From: an uncultured Clostridia bacterium
GTDB taxonomy: Bacteria > Bacillota > Clostridia > TANB77 > CAG-508
Direction: 5' to 3'
Length of the DNA stretch: 38,059 nt
NCBI GenBank assembly: GCA_944386115.1
Contig: CALWZV010000009.1
Coordinates: 1-38,059, forward strand
Position 1 is the stretch's first letter, and each line of letters starts with the position of its first letter. The notes under the pieces are model-generated. The model was not told where the DNA came from. It searched no databases and saw only the letters and a list, made by a program, of their open reading frames with translations. Positions 27,217-35,768 of this stretch are shown in pieces. Made by a program: the position numbers and the translations under genes.

Positions 27217-29941
27217 TTGGAAGAAGAAGAAGGAAAGAACAAACAAAATAAAAGTGATAAAGTTAAAAAAGCTTCTAAAAGTTCTGTTGGAATAGTTAGA
27301 AAAGTAAAGTTCTTATTTGCAACACCTATAGGACATGTAATTCTTTGGATAATTTTATTTATTGTCATAATAATGTTATTTATAGGCTTATATACATTTA
27401 TAACAAGTATGCCAGGTGCTATAAGAGATAGAGTTGTTTCATGGGTAAGAAGTTGGTTAACAAGAGGTATAGAAGATCCAGCAGAATCCAAAATAACACA
27501 AGAAGAGCTAATAAGTATAGGACAATATTTGGAGGAAAATGGGTATGATTTAGAAAAACATGGATTTGCTGAAAAAGTAACTAGAAAAAATCAGGAAGAT
27601 GTAACAGGACAAGATTTAAATGAAATAAAAAGTACAGCGGAACAAACAGAAGGAGGAACTATAACATATGCAGAAAAAGGTGAAATAGAAAATGTAGAAA
27701 GTACAAACTTAAGAGCATATATTGCTGCAGAAAATAGATCATATATGATTCAAAATCAGAATTTGAATTTAGAATATTCCTCTGATAGATTAACACAAAT
27801 TCTAATGAGAACAGGTAAAATAGATAATGGATATGACGAGATATATGAAGTTGTTAAGAATAACTTACTTATATATGGGCGGACAAATAAATACCGTATA
27901 TATAAATTCAGCTATAAATAATGTAGAAAGAACATTTGGAGTAAATTTTAATTTTTCAGCTGAAGAACTTCAGGAAATTTATTATCAAATTCAAGATGTT
28001 GGTTCTGGAATGATAGTTTTAATAGATCAGCCAAGTGATGCAAAAGTAACAATAGAAAAAATAACAGATGAATCAGACCCAGAAAAATCTACATATGTAT
28101 TAAGAACAGAAGTAAGCGATTCAGAAAATTGGTTGACTAGATTTTTGCAAAACTTTGGGATTGATAGAGCCATTTATGATTTTCATATGGAAGGCTGGGC
28201 AGGAAATTATAGTAGACCATTAGAATTTTTTATGAGCTTACATACAGCAACAATGGCACCAGAATTTGTATATAGAGTTGCAACAGATTATGAAATAGAT
28301 ACTAAAGTATATATAAAATTTTTTGAAACAAAAGCACAAATAGAACTTGTTGGACCAAATGATGAGACATTTGAAGAGATAAAAATAGAGATTATTAACG
28401 AAATACTGAAGGTAGTAGGTGTAGCTCAAGAATTAGAAGAATTAGAAGAACTAGATGAAATTATAGAATACATGAATAACAACAATTACAGGCTTGTGGG
28501 AGATGTGCTTAGAAACATACAAAGTAATTCACCTGTTCAAACTACTAGCGTTTCAGCCACTACCCTCGTCTTAACAGATTTTTATCCAGAATTACGAGAT
28601 CCATTAAACTTATATAATGCAATTGTTGACGTTCAAACTAATGAGAGTGGAGGAAAATTATATATACCATATATAGCAGCTGTAGAAAATCACTGGTACC
28701 AAAACCTATATTTCGAAAATTATATAAGGGATGGTCAAGTAATAGAACTATCAACATATGCAATGGTAGAAGGAGGCCAAATAACATTAGAAGATTTAAA
28801 CTATACTGGAAATAATGAACTTTTAGATGGATATACGGCAAATGTAACATTTACAGAAAGAACATTAGTTCAAATGGAAGACCCAGAAAAAAGAGATAAT
28901 TCAAAACATTTTAGAGATTTATTAAAATCAGGATTAAGAAAGAAAATATCAGCAACAGGAGAAGAAACATATATAACAGACACTACTGCTGAAATACCTT
29001 TAGAAGAAGGAGAACAATTAATTGAATATGGTGGAGAAGGTTATTATATATATGATGGTTCAGAATATACAAAAGATGCAATTGAGCTTGCAAAAGCAAT
29101 AGAAAATAACAATGTGGAAAAACAAAACGAAATAAAAGCTAAATATCAAGAAATGGAAACAGAAATAGAGCCAGCAACAAGACAAGCAATATCACCAGAA
29201 GACTTAAAATTAAATGCTTTTTCTATGTTAGAATCAACAAAAGGCGAAGATGCAGCTCTTTGCTTAAGATATTTAAAAGAAATGTTTAATGAATGGGATC
29301 CAGATCTAGAAGGAGGAGAAACAGAATCTGTTTATTCTTCACAAGGATTAAGAAATAATAGATTAGATCCAAGCCTAATAGGAAATTCAGTAGAAGCTAC
29401 AACAGATGAAATAGATTTGTTAGAAAGAGTTGTTGCAGCAGAGGCAAGAGGAGAACCGTATGAAGGGCAGGTTGCTGTTGCAGCAGTTGTTTTAAATAGA
29501 TATGAAAGAGAAGGAGGTAGATTGACATTAACACAAATACTAACATCAGAAAATCAATTTGCATCACCATATGAAGGAGAGGTACCATCAAGTGTTAAAA
29601 ATGCTGTCGCAGATGCTCTTGCAGGATATGATCCAACAATAAGCTTAGTAAGATATGATAATAGTAAACCAAGACAAGTAGCAGGATATGGTGCATTATA
29701 TTTCCATAGTGCAGATACATCTATGGAAAATGAAGATAGGCAAGAATATATGAGCGAAACTGAAAAAAGATGGAGAGAAGCTGGCTGGTTTGATAATAAT
29801 ATTATAATGAGAATAGGTGGACACTTCTTCTACGGACAATATAAACCATATAATACTTATGAAAATTTCTCGGATTTCATGAAGCACATAGAAAAAGATG
29901 ATAAAAATGAAAATAATTTTCAAGAGGTGGTGATGGAGTGA
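27217..29941 (+). CDS. Bitopic secretion-locus protein with a C-terminal SleB-type wall hydrolase domain, one +1 frameshift at CGG
   Basis: The start is TTG at 27217, six bases after AAGAAGG. An in-frame CGG at 27880 (codon 222) would end the protein 13 codons later. A +1 shift at GGA 27881 gives 907 residues. The protein has a lysine-rich cytoplasmic N-terminus, one membrane helix (about 42-68), a long extracytoplasmic part, and a C-terminal domain of the SleB (Hydrolase_2) type. That domain has LLERVVAAEARGEPYEGQ (glutamate at residue 742) and the closing GGHFFYG. It can play the role of VirB1-type muramidases, opening the wall for the secretion apparatus. A SleB domain in spore germination is an alternative, but the gene sits inside the secretion operon. 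Its stop overlaps the next start. Confidence 0.82.
27880..27883 (+). other. CGG +1 frameshift site in the SleB-domain gene (CGGA)
   Basis: CGG is codon 222, preceded by GGG. The membrane anchor is before it and the hydrolase domain is after it, so only frameshifted product tethers the enzyme. Confidence 0.86.
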
Positions 29942-30396
29942 AAAAAACAAAATTAATAATAGGAATTGCCATAATTATAAATATAATTATACTTATAGTA
30001 TTATTAATATATAATCCTAAAACTACTGATAGTACAGAAAATGAAAATGTTAATAAAGAAGAAAAAAACTATAGTAATGAAATTATAAATAATTCTGCAA
30101 CATCAAATGAAATTCTAACATTTGATAATATGGAAGAACTAACTTCAAATTATTCAGGGGAGCTTTTAATAATAAATTTAAGAATAAAATTAGCAGAAGC
30201 AGTAAATGAGAATGCAAAAAACATTGGAAAAGAATATAGTAGAAGTGAAGCTATACAAGGCTCATATGAAAAGGGAGAAGAATATGATTCATTTACTTTA
30301 AGAGTATATTTTACAGATAATTCTTATAAAGATTTCAGAGTGCAGTATGCAAATTACAGTAGTGAAAAAGAGCCATTTATATTTGAAGAAATATAG
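29938..30396 (+). CDS. Small membrane-anchored protein, unknown function
   Basis: A 152-residue protein starting at GTG 29938, which overlaps the previous stop (GTGA); a GAGGTGGTG site precedes it. One N-terminal membrane helix (about 5-23) is followed by an Asn/Glu-rich linker and a small domain of about 90 residues outside the membrane. No family recognised. Translational coupling puts it in the secretion operon. Confidence 0.65.
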   Translation: MKKTKLIIGIAIIINIIILIVLLIYNPKTTDSTENENVNKEEKNYSNEIINNSATSNEILTFDNMEELTSNYSGELLIINLRIKLAEAVNENAKNIGKEYSRSEAIQGSYEKGEEYDSFTLRVYFTDNSYKDFRVQYANYSSEKEPFIFEEI

Positions 30397-30426
30397 AAAA
30401 GCATTATAGGAGGGAGTAAAAACTAT

Positions 30427-30936
30427 ATGCAAGAAAAAATAAAAATGATATTATTAATAAGTTTTTTATCACTTTTAACAATTATAAATATAATAGTTGG
30501 AATTTCAAAGTTTTCTAAAAAAGATAACACTCAAAACAATGTAGAAGAAAATATGAACATAGAAAATGAAAATAAAGAAGTTATAGAAGAACAAATAGAT
30601 ATTTATACTATGACAGAAGGAGACAGAATAAGACATTATTTGGCAACATATTTTTCATATATAGAAAAAGATGATTACCCAAAAGCATATGATTTACTTT
30701 ATCTAGAATTCAAACAAAACTATTTTAAAACATTAGAAGAGTTTGAAAAATATATAGAGGAAAAATATCCAATATATATAACATATAACCAAAATAGTAT
30801 AGAAAGACAAGGTAATTACTTCATTTTAAATTTAACAATTTTAAGTGATAGTGATGACAAAGAAAATTTTAGTCAAAGATTTGTAATATATGAAAATGGT
30901 ATAAATGACTTCGTTTTATCTTTTGAAGTAATTTAA
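30427..30936 (+). CDS. Membrane-anchored NTF2-like protein A
   Basis: The 169-residue protein has one N-terminal membrane helix (about 5-24), an acidic Asn/Glu-rich linker, and a C-terminal domain in which DYPKAYDLLYLEFKQNYF and FEKYIEEKYP are seen. The next gene has the matching segments NYEEAYKLI and FKQYVDTKF, so the two are paralogues. The pattern resembles NTF2-like folds, which also occur in VirB8/TcpC-type secretion proteins. AGGAGGG precedes the ATG. Confidence 0.65.
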   Translation: MQEKIKMILLISFLSLLTIINIIVGISKFSKKDNTQNNVEENMNIENENKEVIEEQIDIYTMTEGDRIRHYLATYFSYIEKDDYPKAYDLLYLEFKQNYFKTLEEFEKYIEEKYPIYITYNQNSIERQGNYFILNLTILSDSDDKENFSQRFVIYENGINDFVLSFEVI

Positions 30937-30949
30937 AAGAGGTGAGCTA

Positions 30950-31876
30950 ATGTTAACAGATATAAAAATAAAATTTAGCAATTTTATAAAAAAACATAAA
31001 AGCAAGATAATACTATTGTTTATAGTGTGGCTTATAATTATTTTTATAAATAATTATATAGGCAATTTAGAAGAACAACCAGAAATAAAAACATCATATA
31101 AACCACATGAATCTGTAATGGAAACAGGTACAGAAGTACCAGAGAAATTGCAAGACCCATTTGAAGAAATTCTAAACAAATATATGGAATATTGTAACCA
31201 GAAAAATTATGAAGAAGCATATAAACTAATTGATGAAACTTGCAAAGAAGAATTTTTTCCAGATATAGAAACATTTAAACAATATGTAGATACTAAATTC
31301 GATACTAAAAAAGCATATAGTATACAAAATTATTCAAATGTAGGGAATATATATGTATATAGAATTAGAAGATTTGATGATATATTAGCAACAGGAATGA
31401 CAGGGCAAGAAGATTTTACATATCAAGAAGAGTTAGTTTCAGTATATAATGATGATGGTAACTTAAGTTTAGGAATAGGATCATTTATAGGAAAAGAAAC
31501 TTTAAATGAAACATATGAAGATAATGATATTAAAATAACTGTAGAAAAAAGAATAATAACATATGATACAGAAGTATATTATGTAAAAGTTTCAAATAGA
31601 GGAGATAATGTAGCTGTAATTTCAAATTATAAAACATCTGGAGAAATTGTGTTAGATATTGGGGATGAAACAAGAGATAACAAATCTAGAATCTTACCAA
31701 TAATCGTAAATCCAGGTGGTGAAATGAGTATTGGATTAACATTTACAAAATTTTTTGACGAACCACAAGGAGATAAAAAATTAATATTTAATTCAATAAG
31801 AATATTTGAAAATTATACAGGGGCAGAAACAGATGAGCAAGCTATAAGAGCATTTGCAGTTGAAATAGATGTATAA
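30950..31876 (+). CDS. Membrane-anchored NTF2-like protein B
   Basis: The 308-residue protein has a basic N-terminus and one membrane helix (about 21-38). An NTF2-like domain (about 67-170) is related to the preceding protein. A second, beta-rich domain (about 180-300) resembles the immunoglobulin-like domains of surface proteins. Single-pass proteins with NTF2-like domains are the usual form of VirB8-like assembly factors, so this pair could fill that slot. This is inference from topology only. AAGAGGTGA precedes the ATG. It is the last gene of the locus and ends at a bidirectional terminator. Confidence 0.63.
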   Translation: MLTDIKIKFSNFIKKHKSKIILLFIVWLIIIFINNYIGNLEEQPEIKTSYKPHESVMETGTEVPEKLQDPFEEILNKYMEYCNQKNYEEAYKLIDETCKEEFFPDIETFKQYVDTKFDTKKAYSIQNYSNVGNIYVYRIRRFDDILATGMTGQEDFTYQEELVSVYNDDGNLSLGIGSFIGKETLNETYEDNDIKITVEKRIITYDTEVYYVKVSNRGDNVAVISNYKTSGEIVLDIGDETRDNKSRILPIIVNPGGEMSIGLTFTKFFDEPQGDKKLIFNSIRIFENYTGAETDEQAIRAFAVEIDV

Positions 31877-31878
31877 AG

Positions 31879-31915
31879 AAAAAAAGTTGGCAATTTTAAT
31901 TGTCAACTTTTTTTA
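31879..31915. terminator. Bidirectional terminator between the secretion locus and the division genes
   Basis: A strong near-palindrome (A-run, AGTTGGCAATT, TTAATTGTCAACT, T-run) has U-tracts on both strands. It serves the plus-strand secretion genes and the minus-strand sbp operon. Confidence 0.88.
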
Positions 31916-31923
31916 AAATAAAT

Positions 31924-32293
31924 TTAATTTTCAGATTTCTTACTTTCTTTTTTGCTAGTCCATTTTTCTAGGTAATATCTACGAATTATAGATAAATTAG
32001 TAAACATTCTACCAACGAAAACAATAATAGCAGCAAGATATATATCTACATTTAATTTTTCACCAAGTAATGTAAGCAAAATAGATAAAATTGCATTTCC
32101 GAAAAAGCCAGTAACAAAGACTTTTAAATCGAAATTCTTTTTTATTACTGCAGAAATACCACCAAAAATGGAATCCAATGCAGCAATAATTGCAATTGCC
32201 AAATACCTAGAATATGTATATGGAATCATCGGAGCATTTATTCCGAACTAAAAGACCTAAAATACAACCTACAAATATTATTAAAAAAACCAT
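31924..32293 (-). CDS. sbp: Small basic protein (Sbp, DUF1290), one +1 frameshift at CGG
   Basis: On the minus strand the ATG is at 32293, after AGGAGG. Sixteen codons read a hydrophobic start, then CGG (32245-32243) is followed by a stop 11 codons later. The +1 frame continues at GGA and gives 122 residues. It has the family core GLLVGINAP, then RYLAIAIIAALDSIFGG, two further helices and a basic tail. Sbp-type proteins are polytopic membrane proteins encoded with DUF881 proteins and division genes in Firmicutes. Their function is unknown. The order ftsQ-DUF881-DUF881-sbp is the standard arrangement. Confidence 0.86.
32242..32245 (-). other. CGG +1 frameshift site in sbp (CGGA, minus strand)
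   Basis: CGG is codon 17 on the minus strand, preceded by GTT. Reading resumes at GGA. Gly here lies in the conserved first membrane helix region (LGLLVG). Confidence 0.86.
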
Positions 32294-32317
32294 TTAAAAA
32301 CCTCCTAAATTAATTTA

Positions 32318-33047
32318 TTAAGAATTTTCATTTTCAGAAGAAGATGTTTCTTCACCATATGCATATTTAAAATTCATTTCTCCTTCATATTTTAGAATTG
32401 TTATATTATCACTTCTTTCTACAGTAGCAGTTTTTTCATATGCTTTTATAATTCTATCTATATACCCATATTCTTTTTGAGTAAGACCACTTTCTAGATA
32501 TTGTTGATTACCAATTGCTTTTACTATATATGGAGAAGAAAGTCTTTTTTGATTTAACAAAATTAAGTTTCCACTAACAGCTCTTAAGTCAGATCTTGTA
32601 ACAACTCTTTCATCATTAATAGAAATTGCTTCAGCACCTGCTAAACGAAGTTCGTTTACTAAAATCAAAAGATCACTATATTCAATATCTTTATATTCAT
32701 TATCTCTTAATGTAACAACTATACCGAGGCCCTACTACATCTGTTTTGCCAAGGTACATATTTGCTTGAGCTAATTCGGTTTCCATTAGCTCTACTTTTT
32801 CTTGTTCACTTAATTCTCTTTGATTGTATTCATCAATTGTTGCAAGTGTTTCAGTTAATTTCTTTTCAACTTCTTCATACCTAGTTTTCCATGTTGAAAG
32901 TTCAGTTCGCAATTCTTCTTCTCTCATTGTTTCAATAGAAGTTACATCAACTTCTTCAACAGTTCTAAATTGTATAAATATAACTGCAATTAAAACAGTA
33001 GCCATTAATCCTATAGTTATAGACATTACTAATTTACCTTTAGACAT
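32318..33047 (-). CDS. DUF881 family protein (YlxW/YlxX-like) 2, one +1 frameshift at CGG
   Basis: On the minus strand the ATG at 33047 has AAAGGA upstream. There is a single N-terminal helix, a coiled coil (about 30-90) and a DUF881 domain. CGG (32726-32724, codon 108) would end the protein eight codons later. Skipping the C reads GGT and continues to 32318, for 242 residues. The neighbouring paralogue (240 residues) reads GKGIIITLSDN where this one reads GPGIVVTLRDN, so the glycine at the shift is confirmed by alignment. The later segments NELRLAGAEAISIN and PYIVKAIG also match the paralogue (NELKNAGAEAISIN, PYIIKAIG). Function is not established; position indicates a division or envelope role. 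Confidence 0.9.
32723..32726 (-). other. CGG +1 frameshift site in the DUF881 gene (CGGT, minus strand)
   Basis: CGG is codon 108, preceded by CCT. The paralogue at 33063-33785 has a plain GGA glycine codon at the same alignment position and no CGG. Confidence 0.9.
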
Positions 33048-33062
33048 AATTTAAATCCTTTC

Positions 33063-33785
33063 TTATTCAACATTTTTTGCATATTCAAAATTATATACAC
33101 CATTATATTTGGGAATTGTAATATCATTAGATTTTTCTATTTTAACTAAAACACCATTTCCATTTGAACTTATCTGATCTAGATATCCTCCAATTCTTCC
33201 AAGAGAGCTTTCAAGCCATTCAGGTGAACCGATTGCTTTTATTATATATGGAGCACCAATTTTTTCACCATTTATCCTAATAACATTTCCATCACACATT
33301 ATTCCACTACTATCAACAATTCTTAAGCCATTAATGGAAATTGCTTCAGCACCTGCATTTTTAAGTTCATTTATTGTTTCAATTATATCACCATCATGAA
33401 CTAGATAGGCAGATAAATTCAAAGCATTTTCAGGAACATTGGTATTATCTGATAATGTAATTATAATTCCTTTTCCCTTTAATTCAGTTAATCCAAGTAA
33501 TTTATTAACTAAAGTTAGTTGTGCTTCAATATTACTAGATTCTGTATTTTCTTCAGCTTCTTTTTTCCTTTCTTGATCAAGAATTTCTTCTGCCTTTGTT
33601 AATTTGCTATAAGCATTATCATACTTTTCTTTCCATTTAAGAACTTCATCTCTTAATTTGTTTTCTGTGAAAGTTTGAGGAACGGCAGAATTAGCTGCAT
33701 CAATTGTTTTAAATTGTACACATATGGCAAATGTAAGAACTGCACAAACAATACCTAAAATAATTTCAACTTTTCTTTTTTTCAT
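33063..33785 (-). CDS. DUF881 family protein (YlxW/YlxX-like) 1
   Basis: The 240-residue protein is on the minus strand with one N-terminal membrane helix (about 5-25), a coiled coil (about 40-95) and a DUF881 domain. The domain has the patterns GKGIIITLSDN, AGAEAISINGLRIV and PYIIKAIG. In Bacillus the corresponding genes lie between divIB and ftsA and are expressed with them. It is in one frame and has no in-frame CGG. AAAGGATGAT precedes the ATG. It lies 35 bases after the divIB gene and 15 bases before the next DUF881 gene. Confidence 0.9.
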   Translation of the reverse strand: MKKRKVEIILGIVCAVLTFAICVQFKTIDAANSAVPQTFTENKLRDEVLKWKEKYDNAYSKLTKAEEILDQERKKEAEENTESSNIEAQLTLVNKLLGLTELKGKGIIITLSDNTNVPENALNLSAYLVHDGDIIETINELKNAGAEAISINGLRIVDSSGIMCDGNVIRINGEKIGAPYIIKAIGSPEWLESSLGRIGGYLDQISSNGNGVLVKIEKSNDITIPKYNGVYNFEYAKNVE

Positions 33786-33819
33786 CTAATCATCCTTTAT
33801 ATATAAAAAATTAAAAAAA

Positions 33820-34716
33820 CTATATATCAGCCCTAAATCTTACAGGATCTGAATATAAAATTATAGTACCACTATTTCCACTTTCTCTTATGTTAATATC
33901 TTTCATATATAATATTTTAGTATTAATATTTGAACCATCTCCAAATTCAACAGTATGGCCTTCATTATTCAAATATAAAATAAAATTATTTCCATCACTA
34001 ATATCAATTGAAGTAATTAAATTATATACATCATTACTTTTGGCAGACTCAACAATTTTTAACACGGTCTCTAGTTTTTCTAAATCTTCTATTATTAATC
34101 TACTACCAGGTGAAATGTTTTCAACAGGTGTTTCAAATCCAACTATTATTGGCACTTCTAAAGCTGTTTCAGAAATTTCTAGCATATAGCCTTGATTATT
34201 CATATATACAAATCCATTAGCGAATTCTAGCATATAAGTTGGAACTCTTTCTTTTACACTAATATTTATTGTGTTTGGTAGTTTCCTTTCGATATTAACA
34301 CTTTCTATGTAAGGTTCTTGTTTCAATGATTCTGTTACTTTTCTTAAACTAATTTTAAAAGTATTTATTCCAGTCTCTATTTGAGATAAATTAATTATAT
34401 CTTGAGATGTTAATTTAGAGTTACCACTTACATTTATTTCAGTAATATTAAAAAGAGGAGACAAAATTATATATATACTAGTTCCAATTAGCAAGCCTAA
34501 AAGTATTACCCATTTTGTAATTTTAAGAATAAAGTTTCTTTTTTTTATAGCTTTTTCTTCTTCTTTTTTATTTTTGTATTTTCTTTTTTTCTTTTTATTA
34601 ACTTTTTTAACTTTTGAGGTAGGTTTTTTTAGCCCAATTACAATTTCTTTATCTAAGTCAATTTTGTAATTATCAATATTATTACTTTTACTAATCTTTT
34701 TAGAATTCTTGAGCAT
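33820..34716 (-). CDS. divIB: Cell division protein FtsQ/DivIB
   Basis: FtsQ/DivIB is a single-pass septal protein that links early and late divisome components. The 298-residue minus-strand protein has a lysine-rich cytoplasmic tail of about 80 residues, a membrane helix (about 84-105), a POTRA domain that begins NITEINVSGNSKLT, and a beta-rich FtsQ domain. The start at 34716 is chosen because AAAGGAGGTG lies just upstream; an in-frame ATG at 34737 has no site. It heads the minus-strand operon. Confidence 0.9.
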   Translation of the reverse strand: MLKNSKKISKSNNIDNYKIDLDKEIVIGLKKPTSKVKKVNKKKKRKYKNKKEEEKAIKKRNFILKITKWVILLGLLIGTSIYIILSPLFNITEINVSGNSKLTSQDIINLSQIETGINTFKISLRKVTESLKQEPYIESVNIERKLPNTINISVKERVPTYMLEFANGFVYMNNQGYMLEISETALEVPIIVGFETPVENISPGSRLIIEDLEKLETVLKIVESAKSNDVYNLITSIDISDGNNFILYLNNEGHTVEFGDGSNINTKILYMKDINIRESGNSGTIILYSDPVRFRADI

Positions 34717-34744
34717 AAAAACACCTCCTTTAAACACATATTAT

Positions 34745-34773
34745 ATTATATCAAAACAAGTAGTTATTTACAA
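34745..34773 (-). promoter_or_regulatory. Promoter of the divIB-DUF881-sbp operon (minus strand)
   Basis: On the minus strand: TTGTAA (34773-34768), a 17-base spacer and TATAAT (34750-34745). Confidence 0.72.
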
Positions 34774-34853
34774 TATAAAAAGCAATAAAATACGCTATAT
34801 GTGTAAAATAAAACTTTATATAAAAAAATAAAATAAAAATTAGATAAAACCTC

Positions 34854-34882
34854 TTTAAAAAAGATTAAAAATATATTATAAT
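34854..34882 (+). promoter_or_regulatory. Promoter of the sortase gene
   Basis: TTTAAA (34854-34859), a 17-base spacer and TATAAT (34877-34882), 25 bases before the start. Confidence 0.6.
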
Positions 34883-34907
34883 AAAGATATATAATAAGGA
34901 GAATAAT

Positions 34908-35660
34908 ATGAATCAAATTCTTGTAACTGAAAAATTATATATAACGCCAGAATATAGAAAAAAGAAAAGCTATTATAAAATACAATTCTTTTTATCTATT
35001 TTCTTAGTATGTGTTTTATTCTCTTATTACATATATGCAGAATATGATAGAAATAAAAATGAAGAAGTATCAAAGGGTATTTTAGCAAGTATAAATTTTG
35101 AATATGAAGAAAAAGAAAATAGTATAACAGAAGATGAAATTCAAGAATTAGTTATAAATTTAACGGATAATCCAACTATTATTACACCAAAAACACAATC
35201 AATAAAAACTGTAAAGCAAAAAGAAGCTCCAAGAGCGGTAATACAATATGGAGGAGTGGAATACAGTGCAATTGGTGTTGTAGAAATACCAAAAATAAAT
35301 GTTAATTATCCAATACTTATAGCAAGAGAAGGAGAATTAGTAGATGATTTAATAGATATCTCACCAACGAAATTCTGGGGACCAGAAATAAATGAAGTAG
35401 GAAACTTTTGTATAGTTGGTCACAATTATAGAAACTCAAAATTTTTTAGCAAAGTTCCAGACTTAGAAATTGGTGATGTTATAGAAATAACAGACTTAAC
35501 GGGAAGAACCCTTATGTATGAAGTGTATACTAGTTATATTGTAAACCCAGATGATTCAACATGTAGAGACCAAAATACTGGTGGCAAAAAAGAAGTAACA
35601 TTAATAACTTGTACAGACTATGGAGACCAAAGAGTAATAGTAAAAGCAACACAAATATAA
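34908..35660 (+). CDS. Class D-like sortase
   Basis: Sortases are membrane-bound transpeptidases that anchor surface proteins to the cell wall or polymerise pili. The 250-residue protein has an N-terminal membrane helix (about 27-45), a linker, and a catalytic domain from about residue 115. Catalytic residues are His172 (VGHNYR), Cys235 (LITCTD) and Arg242 (DQRVIV). The start has an AAGGAGA site. It lies next to the division operon and not far from the secretion locus. No LPXTG-type substrate was noticed in the window. The class is judged from size and motifs only. Confidence 0.9.
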   Translation: MNQILVTEKLYITPEYRKKKSYYKIQFFLSIFLVCVLFSYYIYAEYDRNKNEEVSKGILASINFEYEEKENSITEDEIQELVINLTDNPTIITPKTQSIKTVKQKEAPRAVIQYGGVEYSAIGVVEIPKINVNYPILIAREGELVDDLIDISPTKFWGPEINEVGNFCIVGHNYRNSKFFSKVPDLEIGDVIEITDLTGRTLMYEVYTSYIVNPDDSTCRDQNTGGKKEVTLITCTDYGDQRVIVKATQI

Positions 35661-35713
35661 AGGAGATAAATAGATATTTCAAAAGAAATATCTATTTTAA
35701 AACCCCAAAATAC

Positions 35714-35751
35714 AAACAAATGTTTACAAAATATTAATTTAATGTTATAAT
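35714..35751 (+). promoter_or_regulatory. Promoter of the Y-family polymerase gene with a LexA-like palindrome
   Basis: TTTACA (35723-35728), a 17-base spacer and TATAAT (35746-35751). The palindrome AAACAAATGTTT (35714-35725) overlaps the -35 element and resembles the Gram-positive LexA box GAAC-N4-GTTC with outer mismatches. SOS control is plausible for this gene class. Confidence 0.65.
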
Positions 35752-35768
35752 AGAATTATAATAACTGT

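Noticed and set aside
9794-31876. Integrative conjugative element
   Set aside because: No integrase, relaxase, coupling protein, origin of transfer or flanking direct repeats could be seen, and base composition matches the neighbours.
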